From JBGPJM01 sp041485385 (GTDB lineage: Bacteria > Planctomycetota > Phycisphaerae > Phycisphaerales > UBA1924), in NCBI GenBank assembly GCA_041485385.1, contig JBGPJM010000011.1, positions 1 to 47,533 of the forward strand: a stretch of DNA of 47,533 nt, read 5' to 3'. Below the pieces are notes generated by a model. That model did not search any database, was not told the origin of the DNA, and saw only the letters and a program-made list of their open reading frames with translations. Both the position numbers and the translations under genes were made by a program. Shown piece after piece: positions 17,365 to 26,400 of this stretch (position 1 is its first letter; each line of letters opens with the position of its first letter).

Positions 17365-17611
17365 CCTAAGACCGCCAACTCCGGCCTAAGACCGCCAACT
17401 AAGGCCGCCAAATCCCGCCTAAGACCGCCAACTCAAAACGCCCCTCCCGGCCCCGCCAACCCTAAGGCCGCCAACTTCCCCCTAAGACCGCCAAAATCCT
17501 GGAAAAACCCCGACGCCTGCACGACCCAGCGGAGCGCGACAGCCCTGAGGCTCTCTAGAACTTCTCTAAGGATGTCTAAGAACGCCTCAAGGATGCCTAA
17601 GAGTGCCAACG
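17365..17611. repeat. Degenerate 16-bp repeat array (CCTAAGRCCGCCAACT)
   Basis: Clear copies start at 17365, 17385, 17418, 17461 and 17481; weaker copies are at about 17399 and 17441 and a diverged one at 17596 (CCTAAGAGTGCCAACG). Spacing is often exactly 20 bases. Between 17565 and 17601 the leading part alone (YCTMAG) recurs about every 10-11 bases. The array is non-coding and lies downstream of the recombinase gene. Function unknown. Confidence 0.75.
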
Positions 17612-17739
17612 AATGCGCGCGGCGCGCACAAATCGGATCGCCCCCTGTTGCGGGGAAGCGCACCAGAGGATCGTCGCGACCTCGTCTCGCTCGCTTCAAG
17701 TCCCGGGATTCGGTCACATACACGGTCAAACCAACGTGC

Positions 17740-17771
17740 GCAACAAGAAAGCCCCGGCAAATCACCGGGGC
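17740..17771 (-). terminator. Rho-independent terminator of the recombinase gene
   Basis: On the minus strand, a 7-bp GC stem (GCCCCGG/CCGGGGC, seven-base loop, 17751-17771) is followed by CTTTCTTGTT. It lies 30 bases past the stop of the XerC/D-like gene. Confidence 0.8.
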
Positions 17772-17801
17772 CTCTGAGGAGGTCGTTCGGTTGTGTGGGC
17801 C

Positions 17802-18842
17802 TCAACCCGCCTCGGCCCGGGGGTGGGCCTGGTCGTACGCGTCCTTGAGGCGCTGCGTGGTCAGGTGCGTGTAGATCTGGGTGGTGGAGAGCGACTGGTG
17901 GCCCAGCAGCTCCTGCACGCTCCGCAGGTCGGCGCCGTTCTCCAGCAGGTGGGTGGCGAAGCTGTGCCGGAGGGTGTGCGGGCTGATGTCTGTGTCGAGG
18001 CCGGCGCTCTTGAGGTACTTGTCGAGCTTGCGCCGCACCGAGCGCGAGCTCAGCCGCTTGCCGTGCTTGTTGACGAAGAGCGGACCGGTGTTGCGCCCGG
18101 GGCCCCACACGGCGCCGAAGCGAGCGTCGGCCTGCACCATCTTGATGTAACGCCGGACGGCCGCGAGGGCGTGCTTGCCCAGCGGGACGATGCGCTCCTT
18201 CTTGCCCTTGCCCCGGATCCGCATGGCCTCGCCGTTGTCGTCCAGGTCCTCCACGTTCATGCCGACGAGCTCGCTGACGCGGATGCCGGTGGAGTAGAGG
18301 GTCTCGAGCATGGCGCGGTCGCGCATCCCGAGGACGTCGTGCTCGTTGGGCGTGGCCAGGAGCTTCTCGATTTGCTCGATGTTGATGGCCTTGGGGAGCC
18401 GCTTGCTCTGGCGCGGCGTGCGGATCGCGGTCATCGGGTTGGTGCGGGCGATGCCGTACCGCTGCGCCCACTTGTAGAACGAGCGGAGCGTGGCGATCTT
18501 CCGCGCCATGGTGGCGGGGGAGTACTGGATGGTGCCCAGGTGCAGGAGGAACTCGCGGATCGTGTCGGGAGTGGCCTCGCAGATTGTGGTGGTGAGCGTG
18601 CCGTCGGAGGGGGCCGGGGAGGAGGCGGCGTGGTCAATGGTGCCGTTGGGGGCGCCCGCGGCGGACCGGCGGTCGAGAACCGCCTGCTCCCGCTCCGCCG
18701 TGGGCTGGATGCCCGTGCTCGTCGTCAGGTGCTCCACGAACTGGCGCAGGTCGGCGCCGTAGCAGCGGGCGGTGTACTGGCTGAAGTGCCGCTCGTCGAG
18801 CAGGTAGGTCGCGAAACTCTCGATGATGGGCAGGCTGGTCAT
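17802..18842 (-). CDS. Tyrosine recombinase, XerC/XerD-like
   Basis: Site-specific DNA recombinase of 346 residues. The start is the ATG at 18842 with GGAG eight bases before; the longer open frame is unsupported. The N-terminal SAM-like core-binding region covers about 1-130, the catalytic domain 140-346. The catalytic set is complete: R188 (STGIRVSEL), Lys in RGKGKKERI, H289-x-x-R292 (HTLRHSF), H315 (LLGHQSLSTT) and nucleophile Y324 (QIYTH). It is about 45 residues longer than XerC/D because of a Ser/Ala/Thr-rich stretch at roughly 45-90. It may be the chromosome-dimer resolvase or an element integrase; no integration site or element genes are seen. Confidence 0.88.
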   Translation of the reverse strand: MTSLPIIESFATYLLDERHFSQYTARCYGADLRQFVEHLTTSTGIQPTAEREQAVLDRRSAAGAPNGTIDHAASSPAPSDGTLTTTICEATPDTIREFLLHLGTIQYSPATMARKIATLRSFYKWAQRYGIARTNPMTAIRTPRQSKRLPKAINIEQIEKLLATPNEHDVLGMRDRAMLETLYSTGIRVSELVGMNVEDLDDNGEAMRIRGKGKKERIVPLGKHALAAVRRYIKMVQADARFGAVWGPGRNTGPLFVNKHGKRLSSRSVRRKLDKYLKSAGLDTDISPHTLRHSFATHLLENGADLRSVQELLGHQSLSTTQIYTHLTTQRLKDAYDQAHPRAEAG

Positions 18843-19003
18843 GGGTCGGGCTCCGGTGATCCTCCATGAGCGGAGGCAGGGGTGCACGCGTAGGTGAGGG
18901 TCGGGAGGGGATCCGTGGCGTCCGTGCCGTGCGTGCGGAAGAGGGGTTGAGAGGGTCGTGAACGTCGCTGGCTTCGCTGGGTCCGCCGGCGACGAGCCGA
19001 CGG

Positions 19004-19813
19004 CTAGCGGAGCGGTTTGTCCTTCGATGCCTGCTCCGGTCCGGCGGTCGGTCCCAGGCGGGAGCGTTCTTCTTCGAGCAACCGGTGGATGCACCAGTAC
19101 GCCGCGAACTCCGTGTACAGCTCCATGCTCGCGGTGTATCTCCTCCATCCCAGGGCCGAGTTCGGGTCGTTGCGTCCGACGGCGAAGGCCTGCAGGTTCT
19201 TGAGCACCTCGTGGTTGGAGGCGTCGAGGTGCTCGGCGACGACGGAGGCGGGGCGTTCCTTGAACCGCGTACGGGGGAGCGTCGAGGTATCGGAATAGGC
19301 GGCCTGAAGAGCGCGGGGGTCCAGAGACCCGTCGGCGGATCCCTGGGCATCAACCCAGTAGAGCGCCAGGGTCAGCCCGAGCTTCGGCGGGTCGTAGGGG
19401 TCGTAGGCCGTGACGGTGCCGAGCAGGAGAGCGCGGACACCCAGGGCGTCGGCGATGATCCTGGCTTCCTGCGGGGTTCGGATGGCCCGCAACCCCTTGG
19501 CCTCCATCGCGGCGAGCGTGCGGTTGACGGGGACGGACGAGACTCCCTGCACCTCTTCGATGGCCGCCGTCAGCTTGTCGCAGATGGCCAGCACGTTCAC
19601 GGTGGAAACGCCCGACTCGTTGGCCAGCGGGGCCACGGCCCACCGTACCTCGCTCCGGCCGGGCTCGTAGGGCGAGATCAGCACGCGGGGCGGAACGAGC
19701 TGGTCTTTTTTCGCACAGGCCGTGGAGAGCGAGGCCGTCAGCACAAGGGCGATCGCGGCACCGGCGCGAAGGCACGCGCCGGCGTGGGCAAGCATGTTCT
19801 GTACGGTTGTCAT
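19004..19813 (-). CDS. Lipoprotein with LpoB/CsgG-like alpha/beta domain
   Basis: Outer-envelope lipoprotein of 269 residues. The start is the ATG at 19813 (MTTVQNML). A signal with the relaxed lipobox LSTAC gives a lipidated Cys near residue 33. The mature part begins a domain of the CsgG/LpoB/TolB-N type: VRWAVAPLANESG, LTAAIEEVQGVSSVPV, ARIIADALGVRALLLGTVTAYD, which in that fold forms an alternating beta/alpha sheet. The C-terminal ~100 residues are helical and charged. It follows the PD40 lipoprotein on the same strand (gap 134 bases), and the recombinase begins 161 bases after it. A role in envelope assembly is inferred only from the fold. Confidence 0.72.
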   Translation of the reverse strand: MTTVQNMLAHAGACLRAGAAIALVLTASLSTACAKKDQLVPPRVLISPYEPGRSEVRWAVAPLANESGVSTVNVLAICDKLTAAIEEVQGVSSVPVNRTLAAMEAKGLRAIRTPQEARIIADALGVRALLLGTVTAYDPYDPPKLGLTLALYWVDAQGSADGSLDPRALQAAYSDTSTLPRTRFKERPASVVAEHLDASNHEVLKNLQAFAVGRNDPNSALGWRRYTASMELYTEFAAYWCIHRLLEEERSRLGPTAGPEQASKDKPLR

Positions 19814-19866
19814 GGCGTCCTGCCGTTGCCCGAGGGTTCCACCCGCGGGAGGTCTCGATCGGTCGG

Positions 19867-19886
19867 ACCCGGTCTCGCGACCGGGT
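19867..19886. terminator. GC hairpin between the two lipoprotein genes
   Basis: Perfect 8-bp inverted repeat ACCCGGTC/GACCGGGT with a TCGC tetraloop, in the gap between the PD40 lipoprotein gene and the LpoB-like gene. No U-run follows on the minus strand, so it may attenuate transcription or stabilise the mRNA rather than end it. Confidence 0.4.
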
Positions 19887-19947
19887 GGTTGTTCTGAAAC
19901 GGAGACCCGCGCCTTTCGGCACAGGCTCCAGGGGTGGATGTTCGGAC

Positions 19948-21300
19948 TCAGGGGTGTTCGTTCACGCCCGCGACTTCCTCTTTGTGCCCATCGCCGCTGG
20001 TCCGGCCGTCTTTGCCGGCCGGGGTGCCTCGGTGCGCCAGGTCGCGCGTGCCCGGCGTGGGGTTGCCGGTCGCGGCGACGATGGCCTTGTCGGTCCCGAT
20101 CGACCAGATGTTGTCGATCCCGCCGCGGTCGGAGACGAAGTAGATCCGGCCGTCGGGGCCCCAGGTGGGCATGAGATTGACGGACCGGCCGGAGGTCAGG
20201 TTGACCCGGCCCGAGCCGTCGATGCCGACCATGCACAGATCGGTCGAGTGGGGCTGCATGGGTGGATTTGTTGCGTCGGAACCGCTGTACGGGACGGTAG
20301 CGAAAACAATGCGCGTGCCGTCCGGGCTCCAGGCGGGGTTGATCGCCGCGGCCTTAGTGCCGCTGATGACCTCGGTGGGGCTGCTGGTGTCGCCGGGCTT
20401 GTAGTCCACGGTCCACACGCTGAAGGCTCGGTCGCCGCGCTCGCGGCTCCGCTGGAAAAGGATCTTGTCCCGCCCGCCTTCGGCGGTTCCCGCCATCGGG
20501 CACCAGGAGGGGAACAGGCCGTAGCCAATGAACTCGCTCACCATCGGCTGGTCGACATCGGCGACCCACATCTCCCAGCGGCCACTGGTTTCACCCAGTC
20601 GGCAGTAAACCAGCCGCTTGCCGTCGGGGGACCAGGAGGGGCGCAGCTCCTGCGAGGGGTCGCTGGTGACCTGCACGGCCTGGCCGCCGCTGGAGGACAT
20701 CACGAAGATGTCCCAGGAGCCGGTGCGGTTGCTGGCGAAGGCGATGCGGTGCCCATCGGGGCTGATGGCGGGCATGACGTCCTGGGCCGGGTCGGCGGTG
20801 AGCTGGGTCACGGTCCGCCCGTTGACCAGTTTCATATAGATGTCCGCGGTGGGGCGGTGCTGCGTGCTGGCGTAGACCAGGACCTGTCCATCGCGCGAGA
20901 TGGAGGGGTCAAAGTCGGACCCCTGCGCGGCGAATGTCACCTGGGAAAGGCTCTCCATCCCGTCGAGGTTCATCTCCTCGCCGGCTTTGCCCGCGGGAGC
21001 GGACGTGAGCGGCACAGCCTCCGGCGAGCGGACGATCGGGTCGGCGTTCTGCGACGGGTCGTTGGCGAAGAACCGCTCATCGGAGTTCAGCGGGTCGAAG
21101 GCGCGATCGGCGTGAGACAGCGCGCGGGCGGGCACCGGTTGCGGTGCCGGCGGCTCGAACGTATCGCTCGTGCTGGCGGATCCGACGCTCCGCCCCTTCG
21201 AGCACCCTGCCACCGCGAGGAGCCCCGCCGCGAGGCTGGCGAGGACAAGCAGAGCGGGTTTGATCGGCGGCGTGGTCATGGTCATGGTCGAACGCTCCAT
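19948..21300 (-). CDS. TolB-like PD40 beta-propeller lipoprotein
   Basis: Lipoprotein of about 450 residues; the lipobox LLAVAGC is perfect. ATGs at 21300, 21285 and 21279 are all in frame; GGAG is placed best for 21285, AAGGA touches the 21300 one. The body is a six-bladed-type propeller built of PD40/WD40-like repeats: AISPDGHRIAFASNRTGSWD, SWSPDGKRLVYCR, AWSPDGTRIVFATV, TWGPDGRIYFVSDRGGIDN. This is the TolB C-terminal domain pattern. Unlike TolB it is lipidated and has a ~100-residue linker instead of the alpha/beta N-domain. The next gene encodes just such an alpha/beta lipoprotein, so the two might act together. Confidence 0.85.
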   Translation of the reverse strand: MERSTMTMTTPPIKPALLVLASLAAGLLAVAGCSKGRSVGSASTSDTFEPPAPQPVPARALSHADRAFDPLNSDERFFANDPSQNADPIVRSPEAVPLTSAPAGKAGEEMNLDGMESLSQVTFAAQGSDFDPSISRDGQVLVYASTQHRPTADIYMKLVNGRTVTQLTADPAQDVMPAISPDGHRIAFASNRTGSWDIFVMSSSGGQAVQVTSDPSQELRPSWSPDGKRLVYCRLGETSGRWEMWVADVDQPMVSEFIGYGLFPSWCPMAGTAEGGRDKILFQRSRERGDRAFSVWTVDYKPGDTSSPTEVISGTKAAAINPAWSPDGTRIVFATVPYSGSDATNPPMQPHSTDLCMVGIDGSGRVNLTSGRSVNLMPTWGPDGRIYFVSDRGGIDNIWSIGTDKAIVAATGNPTPGTRDLAHRGTPAGKDGRTSGDGHKEEVAGVNEHP

Positions 21301-21469
21301 TCCTTGCCGTGCTGAACGCCCCTGAGAAGCCCGCGGGCGAGGGAGGCACGGTCGAAGACGGACGCCGCCGACGTGGGTTTATCGGACCGCTCCACGCGTC
21401 GGCTTGAGTCCGTGAACCGGTGGTCCAAAGGGCACATCGGCCTTCTGCATTCGTTGCATGAGTCCGGGA

Positions 21470-21510
21470 ACAAAAAGAACAGCGCCCGGGCGTGGGCTCG
21501 CCTGGGCGCT
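21470..21510 (-). terminator. Rho-independent terminator of the 84-residue gene
   Basis: On the minus strand an 11-bp stem (21481-21491 with 21500-21510, one wobble or mismatch) is followed by GTTCTTTTTG. It lies about 75 bases past the stop at 21586 and separates that gene from the PD40 lipoprotein gene. Confidence 0.85.
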
Positions 21511-21585
21511 GGTCGTCGCGGCCCGAGACGGCCGCGGGACTGGTCAGTTTCAGCGGTGAGGATACTCGAAAACCCGGGCGCGGCG

Positions 21586-21840
21586 CTAGTTCCGCTCGGC
21601 CATCATGATCCCGGGGGTATCACCCTGGCGGACCCACCGGGCCTCCGGCCCGCGCGGGCCTTGCGCTGCCTGGAGACGCTGGAGGTAGCTCGACAACGAA
21701 ACGTCAGTGAACCGCGCAAGGAACTCCACCGCGGCGGTCGGGTTGATGGTGATGATCCGCTCAACCACCTGCTCGCGGGTGAGGCAAGATCTGGTTTCGG
21801 GAGTGTTCTGGATGGCCGGTGCCTCGGTGGTGATGACCAT
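21586..21840 (-). CDS. Small conserved-looking protein of 84 residues, function unknown
   Basis: A real small gene, judged from the strong ribosome site (AAGGAGAT seven bases before the ATG at 21840) and the textbook terminator behind it. The protein is soluble, with a helical middle: REQVVERIITINPTAAVEFL, then FTDVSLSSYLQRLQAAQGP. Its C-terminus is Arg/Gly-rich. It has one Cys and no signal peptide. It stands alone between its own terminator and a divergent promoter region. Family not recognised; the pattern 'NP..A..FL..F....L..YL.RL' could be a protein- or RNA-binding helix pair. Confidence 0.75.
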   Translation of the reverse strand: MVITTEAPAIQNTPETRSCLTREQVVERIITINPTAAVEFLARFTDVSLSSYLQRLQAAQGPRGPEARWVRQGDTPGIMMAERN

Positions 21841-22038
21841 GGGCGATCTCCTTCAGGATTTGTCCCGGGGTGAGAGGATCTATCGGACCCGCGCAAGAAG
21901 GCGCTGCACAGAAGTCCTTGTGCCCCAATGACTAATGGCGCGCGACCGGGCGCTCATCGCAGCCTGTGGGGGGAGCTGCGGGGCGACCACAACCCCTTGG
22001 GGTCATCCGGTTGGCGCTCTCCGCGCTACGCTCGACCG

Positions 22039-22776
22039 ATGCGTTTGCTCGTTCAGCGACAGTTCTCAGCGCCGCGGACCAGCCCATGGCAGGCCGTGGG
22101 CGAGATCGTGCCTTTTGCGGAGGCCAGGCGGGGGGGAACCGGTCCAACCTTTGCAACGGTCGTCGAGTCGAACGGGTTGGGGCGTGCCGGACCGCCCCCG
22201 GAGGCCGTCTTCGCCTGTGATCGCGTAGTTCTTCCGTCGGGCTGGATCGAGCCGGAGCAGGAGAGTGACGACGCCGGTCCCGGCTTCGCCGATCCTCGCA
22301 CCTGGGGGCCTAGTGGCTGGGGCCGGTTTGAGTCGTTCTGCCGCGAGTTGCTGGCCCGCCCGGCGGCCGACTCGGCACGCCTGTGTTTCCGTCCGCGGGC
22401 CACGGATGTGCTGTCCGATGCGCCGTCCTGCGCACGCTTCCTTCGCGAAAAGGCGCGGTGGGGAGACCGCGAGGGGCTGCTGGAGATCCTCCTTGACCCC
22501 GTCGCGATGCTGACCCCGGTCATGCTCGGCGCCGCGGAGGACCACCTGTCGCGGATCCTCGCGTACCTCGGCGCCGCGCCCGGTGTCTGCGCCGTCGTGC
22601 TGACGAACGTCGAATCGGACCCGCAGCGCGGCAGGCCGCGCGCCTCGCCGGTTCACAAGGGCCTGCTTCCGCCATCCAGCCTTGCCCGCCTCGCGCGCGA
22701 GACGGTGCCGCCCGCCATACCGATCGTCCTCCTCGACGACGAGTTGGAGGGGCAGCGGGCCTGCCTGGGGGTCTGA
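22039..22776 (+). CDS. Hypothetical protein of 245 residues upstream of nuoC
   Basis: Soluble protein; I chose the ATG at 22039 (MRLLVQRQF) because the preceding open frame is low-complexity. Codon use and the segments ARLCFRPRATDVL, LLEILLDPVAMLTPVML, HLSRILAYLG, VCAVVLTNVE and IPIVLLDDEL look like alternating beta strands and helices, as in a TIM-barrel of the sugar-phosphate isomerase kind, but I cannot assign a family. No Shine-Dalgarno is visible. nuoC begins 78 bases later on the same strand, so the two may be co-transcribed. Confidence 0.6.
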   Translation: MRLLVQRQFSAPRTSPWQAVGEIVPFAEARRGGTGPTFATVVESNGLGRAGPPPEAVFACDRVVLPSGWIEPEQESDDAGPGFADPRTWGPSGWGRFESFCRELLARPAADSARLCFRPRATDVLSDAPSCARFLREKARWGDREGLLEILLDPVAMLTPVMLGAAEDHLSRILAYLGAAPGVCAVVLTNVESDPQRGRPRASPVHKGLLPPSSLARLARETVPPAIPIVLLDDELEGQRACLGV

Positions 22777-22854
22777 CACCGCGGCAATGGTCCGAGTCGA
22801 ACGCCTTCACCCCTTCACGCCCTCTACACTTCCCTCCTTTCCAGGAGCCGTCCC

Positions 22855-23418
22855 TTGTCCTCCAAGCCCAACCTCGACCACCCGGCCTTCGCCATCGTCA
22901 AGGAGAGGTTCAGCGCGGCTGGCGCTCGCCTGCGGGCGATGGAGTTCCGGGGACAGTCGACGCTGATCGTCGAGCCTGCCGACCTGCAGGCGGTGCTGGC
23001 CTTCCTGAAGAGCGATCCGCGCACCGGCTACAACTTCCTCTGCGACATTGCCGGCATCGACTACCTGAACTACCCCGCGAAGATGCCCGGGCGATTCGCG
23101 GTCGGGTACAACCTCGTTTGCTTCGATCGCGACGACCGGTTCTTCTTGAAGACGTTCCTCGACCCCTCGCTCCCGACCGGCGGGATCGACGAAGACCCCG
23201 CCCTGTACCTCGATTCCGTCACCGACCTCTGGGCCGGAGCCGAGTGGATGGAGCGTGAGGTCTTCGACATGTTCGGCATCCGCTTCCGCAACCACCCGGA
23301 CCTGCGGAGGATCCTCACCTGGGAGGAATACCCGGCCCACCCGCTCCGCAAGGACTACCCCCTGCGAGGGCGCGGCGAGCGCGAGTTGTACAAGGTCGTC
23401 GACCGCACCTCGGCGTGA
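22855..23418 (+). CDS. nuoC: NADH-quinone oxidoreductase subunit C (complex I 30 kDa subunit)
   Basis: Subunit of the peripheral arm of respiratory complex I, 187 residues, normal length. Diagnostic segments: TGYNFLCDIAGIDYLNYP, SVTDLWAGAEWMEREVFDMFG and the family signature ILTWEEYPAHPLRKDYPLRG. The start is TTG at 22855, fixed by AGGAG eight bases before it. No other nuo gene is near, which is unusual because nuoC normally sits between nuoB and nuoD. The stop faces the end of the large Lpt-like gene 36 bases away. Confidence 0.95.
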   Translation: MSSKPNLDHPAFAIVKERFSAAGARLRAMEFRGQSTLIVEPADLQAVLAFLKSDPRTGYNFLCDIAGIDYLNYPAKMPGRFAVGYNLVCFDRDDRFFLKTFLDPSLPTGGIDEDPALYLDSVTDLWAGAEWMEREVFDMFGIRFRNHPDLRRILTWEEYPAHPLRKDYPLRGRGERELYKVVDRTSA

Positions 23419-23454
23419 ACGGGCTCCCGCAGGACGCAGCGTTCGTAGCCCACT

Positions 23455-26400
23455 CTACTTGAGCGGCGCCGAGATGGGCATCGGCTCGATGACCTCCTGC
23501 GTGTCGCGCTTGATGTCCCACTTGAGCTTGCGGCCTACGAGCGGGGTGGCGCGGCGCTTGTCCATGAGCGTGGCCCGCTCTCCGGCGCCCGGCAGACCGC
23601 TGGCGATGATCGTGCCCGCCACGGCGTCGTAGTCGAGCTCATCCGCGTTGAGCTGGATTTGGCCGGACTCGTTCTCGACCGACACGGTCCCCCGAGCGAT
23701 GGCACGCACGAGCTGCTCCTTGCCAGCCACCATCGCCGCGACGTCCGGCGGCTTGGCGCCCGTCGTCTCGTCGAGATGGGCCTCCAGGTAATCGCACCAC
23801 ATCCTGATGGGCGACTCGTTGCCCAGCGGCTTGTGCGAGAGCCGCACGCCGCGGTCGAGCGTGAGCAGGCCGGCGGCGCGATCGAATGTCAGGGACCCCT
23901 CCCACTCGAAGAGCGAGGCGCCGCGGCGACCACCGACTCCCAGCGGGAGCGCCGGCTCAACGGCCTTGACGGCGCCGGCCGCACCGCCCGGCTTGGGCGG
24001 GTCTTCGGCCCGGTTGTCCAGCACCAGCGCCCGTCCGGGGCCGGGCACAGTTGTCGTGCCCGCCCGATTGTCCGCGATGATCCGGCCGCCGGCCATGTAG
24101 AGCAGGCGCTCCAGGCGCCGGCCCTCCGGCGCCGCCGCATCGAGCACGTAGCGGCGGGATTCGACTTGGGCAAGGCGCGACGGATCGGTGAGGTCCGGAG
24201 TCTCGCCCGCCTCAGCCGCCTGCCCGATGATCTCCGCGCTGACCAGCTCGCGGTCTTTCATCAGCTCCGCCACATCGACGGAGAGCCCAGGGGCGGGCCC
24301 GCCCTCGGTGTTCTCCTTGGGGGCCAGGTTCAGAACGATGCGCTCGCCGTGCACGGTATCGACCGTGAGCTCATCGGGGTGCGACACCGCCACCGCTTCC
24401 CCCACGCACTCCACCAGCCCCTCCTTGTTGATGAAACGCATCGACTTTGTCCACGTCACGTGCACAGGACCTGGTTCGCGCTTGCTGGTCTTCGTAGGGC
24501 CGTCCGTCGCCGCGATTTCGACCGCACCTTTCGGCGGCGGCGTGTAATCGAACGTGCCGGCGCCGTCAACGGCCAGCCCGTTCTCCCGACCATCCATGCG
24601 GACAAGGCTACCGGTGATCCTTGACGGCCCACTCGAGACGGTTGCCGGCGATCCGCGCAGGTCGGCCGTCTTCTCGGCGACCTCGACGTGGAGGTCGTCG
24701 CCGTCTGCGATCACGCCGTCGGTCCGTTCGAAATGCGCGTGGTCGTGGACGTCGGCGCTTGCCACCGCTACATGGTTCTTTACGTCGCGCGAGAGGTTGG
24801 CCTCGAGAAACCCGCCCCGGAGGGTCGATCTGAGTCGGTGCGTATGCGCGCCGGGCGGGCGGTCGTCGGTTCCAATGCTGACGTCCTCGCCTCGCTGCCC
24901 CTCGACCGATCCTGTCGCTGTCAGCACGGTCGGGGCCGCGTCCCTGCCGTTGACCGACGGCTTGAACTGAACGTCCATCCGGTCGGCCTTCAACCAGTCT
25001 TCGTCTTCGTCGCTGCCGCTCTTCCTCGCCGCGCCGCGTGCGTGCCCCTCGACGACGAGGCGGGAGAGGATCGAGTCGTTTCGACCGGCTGTCGACCCAC
25101 CGCCCGGCGGGCCGGGTGCGGGCGTGAACCACACGCGCTGGAAGTCCCCCGTCAGCGTGGATTGACCGTCACTGGCGACCACACCGCCCGTGATCCTGGC
25201 CTCGCGAAGGCCCCGTATCTCCGGGTTGGTGCCCCCTCCGGCCTGGCCCAGCAGCAGGTCGAACTCCGCCTGATCCGTCCAAACGACGCTTTGCCCTCTG
25301 GCGTCGCGACCGGAACCGGCGCCGGCGATCTGCGCGAGCCCGGTGCCGAGATCGATCGTCAGGTGCTCGCCGGCGACCTTCCCACCCTTGCCATCTCGGA
25401 GCGTGAATCCGTCTATACCGGGGCCCGACATCGTGATGCTGCGGGAGGTTGCTCCGTAGTCCAGCACGGCACAGTTCCCCCCGGCGCCGCTCGAATGGTC
25501 GGCCATCGTCACCGCGTCCCGTCCTCCGGCGCCCGGCGAAGAGAAACGCAGCGCCAAGTCGTCCTTCTTCAACTCGTCGGCCCCCGCTTCGATGGGCGCG
25601 ATGACAAGGCCGCCCTGGCCCGCCAGGATCGCGTCGTCTTCGCCCACGGGCGTCAGCGGCGCGGGCAAGCCCGCGGTCAGCAGCGCCCGCAGCGCCGCGA
25701 TACGCTCGGGCACGCTGGGCGTTCCGTTGTTCGTTGCTGGCGGGGCCACCGCCGCGATGCTCGCGGGCGCTGTCGTCGGTTCGCTCTCGATGCCGGTGGT
25801 CGCGGGGCCAGTTGCCGCGGCCCTCTTCGAGGGCCCGCTGTCGACGCCGGCGATCGCTCCCGGGGACAGCTTCCCGTTGATCAGCCGGGCCCAGAGCTCA
25901 AGCCGCTCCGCTGCGATCGTCTGCCCGCGGCTGACGAGCTCTACACCGCCTGGAAGGTCCGCGGCGTAGAGGTCCTCCTTGGGCGCCGCGACCACGGGTC
26001 CGCCGGCCGGACTTGGGCTGACGTTGTCGCCGGTCGGTGCCGGATTCTTCGCCTCCGCGACCGTACCGTCGGCCTTTTGTCTCAAGTGCAACAGTTCCCG
26101 TTTCTTCACCTCCACCAGCGCCGGGCGCTCCCCCACCTCGTCGTACACCACCCGGAGGCCGACTCCCTGCAACTCCCCGTCGGGTGTGCTCAGGCTCACC
26201 CGGTCCGGCGTGGAGAACTCCAGGGCCGTCGCGCGGTCGAACGAGAGCGAGTCCATGCTCGCAAGGAGCAGCGGGGTGTCTCGCTCGGGATCGATGCCTC
26301 GCGGTGCTCCGCCGGCGCTCCTCGGCGCCTCGAACAACCGCGCCACCACGCCGCCGTGAAACTCACCGGATTCCGGCTCCTGCCCGCCGGGAGGCATCTT

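Noticed and set aside
17365..17500. CRISPR array or integron attC array
   Set aside because: Units are 16 bases, diverged, with gaps of 4 bases or so and no spacers, so not CRISPR. The GTTRRRY/RYYYAAC core of attC is missing and the adjacent recombinase shows no integron-integrase feature I can recognise.
17680..17720. tRNA-like T-loop (TTCAAGTCC)
   Set aside because: The flanking bases do not pair as T-arm or acceptor stem and no anticodon arm can be drawn.
18964..18993. Hairpin between the LpoB-like gene and the recombinase gene as terminator
   Set aside because: Imperfect 9-bp stem, 12-base loop and no U-run on either strand; could be chance in GC-rich DNA.
21928..22038. 37-residue N-terminal extension of the protein upstream of nuoC
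   Set aside because: No ribosome site and Arg/Gly-rich sequence of the kind seen in non-coding frames here.
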